From assembly GCA_947085765.1 (NCBI GenBank), contig CAMTXZ010000075.1, forward strand, positions 1 through 64,000: a DNA stretch of 64,000 nt. Reading direction: 5' to 3'. Both the position numbers and the translations under genes were made by a program. Shown here one piece after another: positions 58,126-64,000 of this stretch. Numbering within the stretch: position 1 is the first letter of the stretch; each line of letters opens with the position of its first letter. This stretch comes from JAKFXL01 sp947085765. Its GTDB lineage: Bacteria > Pseudomonadota > Gammaproteobacteria > Tenderiales > Tenderiaceae. The notes under the pieces are model-generated. The model was not told the DNA's origin. It was given only the letters and a program-made list of their open reading frames with translations, and did no database searches.

Positions 58126-60657
58126 CTATTCCAATTTTAGTGCTTGAGTAAGTTTCTCGACACCGGGGTGGTTTGGGTCTGTATCTATAATGTGGATGAG
58201 CGCACTTTCCGCAGCCTCGCGTGCACCAACATCGGATAGCAGTATGCCGAGTTCAAACATGGTGTCGAGATCGCCTGGAAATTCTTGTAAATAACCGGTA
58301 TAGGCCACTATTGCTTCGTTTATATATCCTGCCAGCGTCAGGAAGCGGGCATAGAAACTTTGGTAGCTCACTCTGCTTTCTGCGAGCAGTTTTAATGCAG
58401 GTAGAATTGTCTGGTAATCCTCATTAGCCAATGAGAAGTTGATAATACGCTCAAGTGCCATCTGTTTTAGATCACTGTTGATCGCTGTATCAATAGAGTA
58501 GTAAAGCGTTTCGGCCATTTTGTAGTTATGCTCCAACTCCGATGTGAGTCCATCTACAAATAACTTTGTCTGTATTGCCAGGGGTTCTATGCGTTTCGAT
58601 AGCCCTGTGGTGATGCGCCTTAGTCCGACAGCATCACCTTTGGCATGGTAGGTGATGGCACTTTCGACAATCGATCCAAAGGTGTTGGTAGCTGATATAA
58701 GATCCTGAAAGCTCTGTTCAAAATTTTTGCTATCCGTACTGAGCATGGTATGGAATTGAGAGTGCATCAATTTAATACGTTCTTTTACCTGGGGCGATCT
58801 TTTTTTGTAGGTTTCAGGGTGGCGTTGTTTCCACATGTCAGCGCGGCCATAGACTATATCCTGCCGCCATTGACTGAACAGGGTCTCAAAATCGGGTGAT
58901 GGGCGCTCCTCTTCAATGCGGCTGAGGAGGCGATTTTTGGCATCATGGACAACCTCTAACAGAACGGTGGCGCCATGGAGAAATTCTTCATAATAAATTT
59001 TTGTTTTGTTGAAAAGTTCATCGGCTGACCAGTCATCACCAGAATCGGCAGTAATGATCTTAGCAAAACCGACAGAGTTATAGTGCTTCACTGTTTTACT
59101 CATCATTTTAAAACGGATTTCAAGTCTCCTTTCTATTTTTTCCATCTGTTTTTTATATTTTGAGTATTCTGAGGTGTTGACCATCTCCGCCATCTTTGCA
59201 TTGCAGTTAAGGGCAATAGCGCTAAGTTTTTTAATCCATCTTAAGTCATTGACGGCCTTGTCGAGTAGTTCGATCATGGTGTTGTAATAATTGCATCTAT
59301 CTTCACGGCTATCTTTGTCGAGAAGTGATGAGAGGGTCTGCCAGGCAGATTGGGTAAGTGGCTCATCAATGATAAGTGCATCGGGATGAATGTATTCCAC
59401 CCCTTCAATTTTTGCGGCAGTAATGGCTAGATTGATAATTTTGCAATTATTCTTACTGGCCGCCACGGCCTGCCTTGATATAACCTTGATTGCTTCGTAA
59501 TAGCCCTTGTTGGTTTCAGCCTCTACGTCAGCATTGGTAGTCACGGTGTAATCGATCCTCCCCAGCATCGGTCCGGCGGCATACTCAACGGTGCCCTGGG
59601 CGTGGGTATGGCCAGCAGCGCTGTAGCATAGATCGACACCGGTGAGGACTATTTGCGAGCAGCCAAACTCTTGAGCAATTAGAATGGCGTTGTTAGTGAC
59701 GGTAGGTGATATGGTTTCAATGTTATCAAAATCATCATCGTTCCATGGCAGACGCGGACCGAGGAACAGATTTCGATGTGGCCATTGGCCGAGTAACAGC
59801 GGTGTGGTGTGGCAGCCATTGATGAAGATGGTTTTGTTGCCTAGGTTGAGCATCTCTTTGCTGACGGAGAAACTGACAAATTGTGGATCAATGGAAACGA
59901 CTATATCGGGTTCTATTTCGGCCTGGAGCAGCCGTGCAGAGATCCTTGATACCGCAATCAAGATGGCTTCGTTTCGATGTCTTTTAATCCAGGGGATCAG
60001 TTCATCAAGTGATGGACCTGCACCCAGGATGATCGCGCATTTACCTTTTAAGCTGCCACGTAGATCAGCGGCAGGGATGCGGTTTTCTGCCAAATTTGCC
60101 AGCTGGCTATTAAAGAATATGTGGCTGTCAAACTGTGCTGTGAAGAGCCAAAATATATGGCGTAGCTCTCTGTTAACCGACTGGGTTAGTGCCGGGTAGG
60201 CTGGGTGAGCCGCCTGTTGCGCTGCACATGATCTGACATAACTGATCTTGCCGGAGTAAGTGTAGTTGAGTAGGGCTAGTTCATGTGCGCGCTCGACCCA
60301 GTGAGTTGCACAGCTGATGGCAACCCTGGTGGCCAGTTCGGTAGAAATAAATTTACTGTCGATGTGGGGGGCGATCTCATCCGGCTCTATAAATAGATAG
60401 CGACTACCACGTGGCAGACCACGGTCGATAATAAACTGCGGTAACAGGCCGGAATCGCTGCCTACCACAACGTAGAGGGTGTTCTCCTGAAACAGGGCAT
60501 CGCCAAAACGTTTTTGGAATTCAGCGGTAGCACTGGCGGATTCAAAAATGGTGCCCACAAATTCCGTGATGTAACAATCACCAAAACAGTTTTCTGTGGT
60601 CGGCAAGGGAATTATCTCTGCTGTATTGATGTTTGATCCTGGAGACTGTGTGGTCAT
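58126..60657 (-). CDS. Motility-associated glycosyltransferase Maf, long form (DUF115 plus helical C-terminus)
   Basis: An 843-residue DUF115 protein predicted to glycosylate flagellin. The core is near residues 205-425: AIILGAGPSLDELIPWIKRHRNEAILIAVSRISARLLQAEIEPDIVVSIDP, LTGVDLCYSAAGHTHAQG and the YYEAIKVIS segment. A long helical region follows (about 440-740), ending in TPR-like repeats (LTLAGYINEAIVAYTGYLQEFPGDLDTMFELGILL). The start MTTQSPG at 60657 has AAGGA 10 bases upstream. A longer frame with ATG at 60708 would begin inside the sigma-54 promoter. It is convergent with the operon carrying the short maf and divergent from fliC. Confidence 0.9.
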   Translation of the reverse strand: MTTQSPGSNINTAEIIPLPTTENCFGDCYITEFVGTIFESASATAEFQKRFGDALFQENTLYVVVGSDSGLLPQFIIDRGLPRGSRYLFIEPDEIAPHIDSKFISTELATRVAISCATHWVERAHELALLNYTYSGKISYVRSCAAQQAAHPAYPALTQSVNRELRHIFWLFTAQFDSHIFFNSQLANLAENRIPAADLRGSLKGKCAIILGAGPSLDELIPWIKRHRNEAILIAVSRISARLLQAEIEPDIVVSIDPQFVSFSVSKEMLNLGNKTIFINGCHTTPLLLGQWPHRNLFLGPRLPWNDDDFDNIETISPTVTNNAILIAQEFGCSQIVLTGVDLCYSAAGHTHAQGTVEYAAGPMLGRIDYTVTTNADVEAETNKGYYEAIKVISRQAVAASKNNCKIINLAITAAKIEGVEYIHPDALIIDEPLTQSAWQTLSSLLDKDSREDRCNYYNTMIELLDKAVNDLRWIKKLSAIALNCNAKMAEMVNTSEYSKYKKQMEKIERRLEIRFKMMSKTVKHYNSVGFAKIITADSGDDWSADELFNKTKIYYEEFLHGATVLLEVVHDAKNRLLSRIEEERPSPDFETLFSQWRQDIVYGRADMWKQRHPETYKKRSPQVKERIKLMHSQFHTMLSTDSKNFEQSFQDLISATNTFGSIVESAITYHAKGDAVGLRRITTGLSKRIEPLAIQTKLFVDGLTSELEHNYKMAETLYYSIDTAINSDLKQMALERIINFSLANEDYQTILPALKLLAESRVSYQSFYARFLTLAGYINEAIVAYTGYLQEFPGDLDTMFELGILLSDVGAREAAESALIHIIDTDPNHPGVEKLTQALKLE

Positions 60658-60691
60658 TGACTGGCGGTCCTTTCGCAGTTTGCTTCGATGA

Positions 60692-60707
60692 TGCAGGTTT
60701 GGTGCCA
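60692..60707 (-). promoter_or_regulatory. Sigma-54 promoter of the large maf gene
   Basis: Minus strand TGGCACCAAACCTGCA: perfect -24 TGGCAC and a near-perfect -12 CTGCA at the correct spacing. The -12 is 36 bases before the start at 60657, which fixes that start codon choice. Confidence 0.82.
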
Positions 60708-60747
60708 TCGAGTTATGACTGAGTACCTCTGAAAAGCCGCATTTGAC

Positions 60748-60775
60748 TAAAGTTAGCTGTTCAAGGGGCCGATAG
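60748..60775 (+). promoter_or_regulatory. Sigma-28 promoter of fliC
   Basis: TAAA (60748-60751), a 16-base spacer, then GCCGATAG (60768-60775), an excellent FliA-type -35/-10 pair. The expected transcript start is near 60782, giving a leader of about 105 bases. Confidence 0.88.
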
Positions 60776-60832
60776 ATTCTACGGGAGCGGTAAATATTTC
60801 AAATTAGGAAGTATATCCGCTGAAAGTGAGTG

Positions 60833-60862
60833 GGCGATGTGACACAACTTTGACACATCGCC
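60833..60862 (+). promoter_or_regulatory. Leader hairpin in the flagellin mRNA
   Basis: A perfect 9-bp stem GGCGATGTG (60833-60841) and CACATCGCC (60854-60862) with a 12-base loop, inside the predicted fliC 5' leader and 12 bases before AGGAG. It has no T-run, so it is not a terminator. It may stabilise the mRNA or regulate translation. Confidence 0.6.
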
Positions 60863-60887
60863 TTGAAGTATCGTAGGAGTAGTCATC

Positions 60888-61709
60888 ATGGCACAAGTTG
60901 TAAACACTAATATCATGTCTCTTAACGCGCAGCGTAACCTGAATAGTACCAATTCAGCGATGCAGACTGCGATTCAGCGCCTCTCTTCTGGTATGCGCAT
61001 CAACAGCGCCAAGGATGACGCGGCTGGTTTGGCGATTTCGGAACGTTTTACCGCACAGATCCGCGGTTTGAATCAAGCCTCTCGTAACGGCTCTGATGCC
61101 ATTTCTTTGGCACAGACTGCTGAAGGTTCTTTGAAGGAGATAACCACAAACGTACAGCGTATCCGCGAACTGGCGGTACAATCGGTCAACGCCTCAAACA
61201 GCACCTCTGACCGTACTGCTTTGAACATTGAAGTAACAGAGTTAAAAGCAGAAATTTTACGTATCGTCGGCACCAAGTTCAATGGCAAGGCCATCATCGG
61301 CGCCAGCGCCGCCACCTTCAACTTCCAGATTGGTGCCGACGCGGGCGAGACAGTCGGTATTACAACCACCAACCTTTCAACGGCTGGTACTAGAACAGCC
61401 ATATCCAATCAGACTGTTAATACCGCAGCATCGGCGGCCACTATGATTACAAGGGCGGATGCATTTCTGAGTACACTCAACTTAGAGCGCGCCAAGTTGG
61501 GTTCGGTACAGAACCGTTTTGACTCAGTAATCCGAAATGTACAAAACTCGGCAGAGAATATATCAGCTGCGCGTAGCCGTATTATGGATGCTGATTTTGC
61601 GGTAGAAACAGCTGCACTGACTCGTGCCCAGATTCTGCAACAGGCCGGTGTGGCGATGTTGAGTCAGGCAAACTCCATACCTAACAATGTATTAAGTCTT
61701 TTGAGATAA
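60888..61709 (+). CDS. fliC: Flagellin FliC
   Basis: A 273-residue filament subunit. The N-terminal D0-D1 segment MAQVVNTNIMSLNAQRNLNSTNSAMQTAIQRLSSGMRINSAKDDAAGLAI and the C-terminal LGSVQNRFDSVIRNVQNSAENISAARSRIMDADFAVETAALTRAQILQQAGVAMLSQANSIPNNVLSLLR are canonical. There is almost no D2-D3; the short centre (about 140-190) is rich in Ser and Thr (VGITTTNLSTAGTRTAISNQTV), suitable for O-glycosylation by the Maf proteins. AGGAG lies before the ATG. Only one flagellin gene is in the window. Confidence 0.97.
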   Translation: MAQVVNTNIMSLNAQRNLNSTNSAMQTAIQRLSSGMRINSAKDDAAGLAISERFTAQIRGLNQASRNGSDAISLAQTAEGSLKEITTNVQRIRELAVQSVNASNSTSDRTALNIEVTELKAEILRIVGTKFNGKAIIGASAATFNFQIGADAGETVGITTTNLSTAGTRTAISNQTVNTAASAATMITRADAFLSTLNLERAKLGSVQNRFDSVIRNVQNSAENISAARSRIMDADFAVETAALTRAQILQQAGVAMLSQANSIPNNVLSLLR

Positions 61710-61740
61710 GCCACTCCTTAGTTTGGTGAATATTATGAAT

Positions 61741-61772
61741 AACTTGGCCGCAGCAGCGTCTGCGACCAAGTT
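61741..61772 (+). terminator. Hairpin after fliC
   Basis: AACTTGG (61741-61747) with CCAAGTT (61766-61772) and inner CGCAG with CTGCG around loop CAGCGT, one C-A mismatch. No U-tract follows, so it is probably a 3' stabiliser or partial terminator, allowing some read-through into flaG. Confidence 0.6.
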
Positions 61773-61798
61773 GGATTAATAAATTAGAGGCCAAAGTT

Positions 61799-62200
61799 AT
61801 GGTCAATGAATTAACAGGATATACAGCGCCGCGGCAATCTTTCGTACCTGGCGCTTCAGGATCTACCGTATCAGGGAAAGGAGATAATGCGGTAGTACCA
61901 GTGAAAAGTTCAGAAGTGAACGCTCTTGCCACGGCGGGCAAAGATTTGCCGTCCGGTCAACAGCTTGACTCTCAAACCCCTTCAGATGTTGTTGAAGCCG
62001 TTCAAAAGATGCGTGACCTCATGCAGGTGATTGATCGTGATCTGCACTTTAGTGTTGACGAAGATAGTGGTCTTACAATCGTTAAAGTGATTGATTCGGA
62101 AACCAAAGAGGTTATTCGCCAAATTCCGTCAGAGGATATAATGAGAGTTGTACGATCCCTCGAGAGTGGAGGAGGATTGCTTTCTGACGTAACAGCTTAA
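61799..62200 (+). CDS. flaG: Flagellar protein FlaG
   Basis: A 133-residue FlaG-family protein, thought to influence filament length. The N-terminal half is low-complexity; the conserved C-terminal domain is VVEAVQKMRDLMQVIDRDLHFSVDEDSGLTIVKVIDSETKEVIRQIPSEDIMRVVRSLE. TTAGAGG precedes the ATG. It lies in the standard position between fliC and fliD. Confidence 0.93.
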   Translation: MVNELTGYTAPRQSFVPGASGSTVSGKGDNAVVPVKSSEVNALATAGKDLPSGQQLDSQTPSDVVEAVQKMRDLMQVIDRDLHFSVDEDSGLTIVKVIDSETKEVIRQIPSEDIMRVVRSLESGGGLLSDVTA

Positions 62201-62203
62201 GTA

Positions 62204-62219
62204 TGGCATGGAAGGTGCA
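62204..62219 (+). promoter_or_regulatory. Sigma-54 promoter candidate of fliD
   Basis: TGGCATGGAAGGTGCA: perfect -24, one mismatch at the -12 (GTGCA), correct spacing. It starts 4 bases after the flaG stop and 33 bases before the fliD ATG. RpoN control of fliD is known in Pseudomonas and Vibrio. Confidence 0.65.
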
Positions 62220-62251
62220 TTTTACTAGATGGGTTTTGAAAGAGGTGAATT

Positions 62252-63604
62252 ATGGCATCAATAACAGCGAGTGGAATTGGTTCAGGATTAGATGTCAATA
62301 GTATAGTTTCTCAGCTCATGAGCTTGGAACGTCGCCCTCTTGATACCCTTAATGCGCTTGGAACCAAGCTTACCTCCCAACTCAGCGCCTATGGCCAGTT
62401 GAAAAGCAGTATTGCTACTTTTCAGTCCGCCATGAAAGAGTTGAGCAGTGCTGATAAATTCCAGGTCTTTTCTGCGGCCTCTTCCAATGTTGATGCCTTT
62501 ACGGTCACTGCAAATAAAACAGCCTCCGTGGGTAAATACTCCATGGATGTTCTTGCCCTTGCTCAGACCCATAAAATGACATCCGGTAAGGCAGGATCGG
62601 CTAGTTATGCAAATGAAAATACCTCTACTGGAGCGCTTGGAGTTCTCGAAATAACCCAAGACTTCGGGGGTACCCCAAGAACCTTCCAAATTAATATTGA
62701 TGGTACCAACGATTCGTTGGGTGGTATTAGAGATGCAATTAACAGTTCAGCAACCAATACCGGTGTTAGAGCATCTATTGTCAATACGGGAACCGAGAGT
62801 AAGTTGGTTTTAAGTGCCAATGATACCGGTCTATCAAATGCTATTACCATTGGAGTGGGCACATCGTCATCAGTTTCTGTAGCGCTGGGATTTGAAACTT
62901 TAGCAGGTAATTCTGCGGCTGATGCCAGTGTGAAGATAGATGGTGTCACCATTACAAATTCAAGCAATGTAATTAGCACGGCATTAAGCGGTGTCGACAT
63001 TACATTAAAAAAGACAGGTTCTAATGAAACATTGAACGTTGCCCGAGACACCTCTTCGGTTAATGCCTCTGTGCAGAAGTTTGCTGATGCTTATAATGAT
63101 GTGCGCAAGGTAATAAAAACACTCAGTGCCAATAATGCCACCCTTGAAGGAGAGTCTGTTCTTAAAGGGATAGAAAGAAAAATACAGAGTATTTTTAATA
63201 CCAGCGCTGTTGGTCTGACAAAGCAGCACGTATCAGAAATAGGGATAAAAACAGATCCAAAAACGGGTGATCTGTCGCTGGATGCTGCTAAACTCAACAC
63301 CGCATTGGCCGCTAATTATTCCTCAGTGGCAGAGCTTTTTTCTGATAGCACGCAAGGTTTTGCGGTACGTTTTGAGACCATGGCAAATGATATGATATCT
63401 GCAACGGGATTGATTGAATCGCGTAAGGAAGGTATCAACTCACGTATTTCAGGCATTGATAAAAATAGATTTTCTATTGAATACAGGCTTGATCTTAAAG
63501 AGGCTAGTTATCGAGCACAGTTTTCTGCTTTGGATGGCTTGATTTCAAAGCTTCAATCGACAGGAAGCTTTTTGACACAGCAGTTGGCGAGCTTGCCTCG
63601 CTAG
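62252..63604 (+). CDS. fliD: Flagellar filament cap protein FliD
   Basis: A 450-residue cap protein that promotes flagellin folding at the tip. The N-terminal GSGLDVNSIVSQLMSLERRPLDTLNALGTKLTSQLSAYGQLKS and the C-terminal coiled-coil GINSRISGIDKNRFSIEYRLDLKEASYRAQFSALDGLISKLQSTGSFLTQQLASL are diagnostic. AGAGGTG precedes the start. It has the usual length and continues into fliS. Confidence 0.95.
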   Translation: MASITASGIGSGLDVNSIVSQLMSLERRPLDTLNALGTKLTSQLSAYGQLKSSIATFQSAMKELSSADKFQVFSAASSNVDAFTVTANKTASVGKYSMDVLALAQTHKMTSGKAGSASYANENTSTGALGVLEITQDFGGTPRTFQINIDGTNDSLGGIRDAINSSATNTGVRASIVNTGTESKLVLSANDTGLSNAITIGVGTSSSVSVALGFETLAGNSAADASVKIDGVTITNSSNVISTALSGVDITLKKTGSNETLNVARDTSSVNASVQKFADAYNDVRKVIKTLSANNATLEGESVLKGIERKIQSIFNTSAVGLTKQHVSEIGIKTDPKTGDLSLDAAKLNTALAANYSSVAELFSDSTQGFAVRFETMANDMISATGLIESRKEGINSRISGIDKNRFSIEYRLDLKEASYRAQFSALDGLISKLQSTGSFLTQQLASLPR

Positions 63605-63654
63605 GTTTTTGATAAGGTGCCTGTTTGCTCCTTGTGTAGACTTTGGAGAGATGT

Positions 63655-64000
63655 ATGAGTTATTCAAGTAGTATGAAGGGCGCGTCACAATATAAGCAGG
63701 TTGGTGCTCAGACGGGAGTGGAATCAGCTACGCCACATCGTTTGATTCAGATGCTTCTTGAAGGGGCCCTTGAAAAGATAAATTTGGCAAAAGGGTATAT
63801 GCAGCGTAGTGACATTGCCTTGAAAGGTACCCATATATCATGGGCGATCTCTATTATTGATGGTTTACGTATGAGCCTCGACAAAGAGGCCGGTGGTGAG
63901 ATTGCAGAAAATCTTGATGCATTATATGACTATATGGGGAGGCGCTTAGTGGAGGCCAATCTAAATAATGATCCTGTAATTCTGACAGAAGTGACTAGTC
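63655..64000 (+). CDS. fliS: Flagellar export chaperone FliS (runs off the window)
   Basis: The frame begins at ATG 63655 (MSYSSSMKGASQYKQ) after GGAGAG and stays open to the window end (115 codons visible). The segment GVESATPHRLIQMLLEGALEKINLAKGYMQR is the FliS signature; the GRRLVEANLNNDP helix follows. FliS binds the flagellin C-terminus to prevent early polymerisation. The last 15-20 residues are missing because of the edge, not because of truncation. Confidence 0.94.
   Translation, partial: MSYSSSMKGASQYKQVGAQTGVESATPHRLIQMLLEGALEKINLAKGYMQRSDIALKGTHISWAISIIDGLRMSLDKEAGGEIAENLDALYDYMGRRLVEANLNNDPVILTEVTS

Noticed and set aside
60708..60708. Upstream ATG as start of the large maf gene
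   Set aside because: Those first codons lie in the sigma-54 promoter; the ATG at 60657 has a proper ribosome site and follows the promoter.
61930..61960. GGCAAA...TTTGCC palindrome inside flaG as an enhancer for fliD
   Set aside because: It is about 255 bases from the promoter and differs from the flgA/flgB/flgF element, so coding constraint is the simpler explanation.
1..64000. CRISPR arrays, insertion sequences, prophage, integrons, rRNA genes
   Set aside because: No regularly spaced repeats, transposase or integrase frames, or rRNA sequence were seen.

Overview
The window reads as a chromosomal segment of a free-living, polarly flagellated gammaproteobacterium. The pointers are the yoaA-tsaB pairing, cpdA, a pstCAB-phoU operon with long-form permeases, a siroheme sulfite/nitrite reductase followed by a DUF934 gene, and a flagellar region organised as flgAMN / cheV-cheR / flgB-L / glycosylation genes / fliC-flaG-fliD-fliS, as in Vibrio, Pseudomonas and Shewanella relatives. 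No insertion sequence, prophage, CRISPR array or rRNA operon was seen. The genus is not determined.

Region 1 (1-12.6 kb) is mixed housekeeping: a free acyl carrier protein, an orphan molybdate-binding protein, a NIT-domain-like sensor, tRNA-Ser(UGA), a YccA-type membrane protein, a TrpD2/YbiB-like protein, a di-heme cytochrome c peroxidase, a kinase fusion, a small nuclease-like hypothetical, the YoaA helicase, TsaB and CpdA. Region 2 (12.6-25 kb), mostly minus strand, holds pstC-pstA-pstB-phoU behind a Pho-box-like element. It is followed by a tripartite RND efflux operon that ends in its own TetR regulator, with a candidate operator over its promoter. Region 3 (25-28.5 kb) has dsbC, the sulfite/nitrite reductase plus DUF934 pair, and an unusual tRNA-Arg(CCU).

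Region 4 (28.5 kb to the end) is a flagellar island. A PilZ brake protein, flgN, flgM and flgA lie on the minus strand; cheV, cheR, flgBCDE, flgFGHIJ and flgKL lie on the plus strand. Readable promoters outline the regulatory cascade: sigma-54 sites before flgA, flgB, flgF, fliD and the large maf gene, and sigma-28 sites before flgM, cheV and fliC. A shared TTTTnCCGCTT element sits about 61 bp upstream of three of the sigma-54 promoters and looks like an enhancer site.

Between flgL and fliC lies a tightly overlapping plus-strand operon of eleven genes and small ORFs plus an opposing large maf gene. It starts as a classical pseudaminic acid pathway (PseB, PseC) but has no PseH acetyltransferase. 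Instead it carries a NeuB-like synthase without a SAF domain, an SDR, a Gfo/Idh/MocA oxidoreductase, a C-methyltransferase-like enzyme, a thiamine-diphosphate enzyme, an ATP-grasp ligase, a cytidylyltransferase-PseG fusion, a GH57-like protein and two Maf (DUF115) proteins. The simplest reading is a flagellin glycosylation pathway for a non-standard nonulosonic acid whose acyl group is made and attached by dedicated enzymes. This is the most interesting system in the window.
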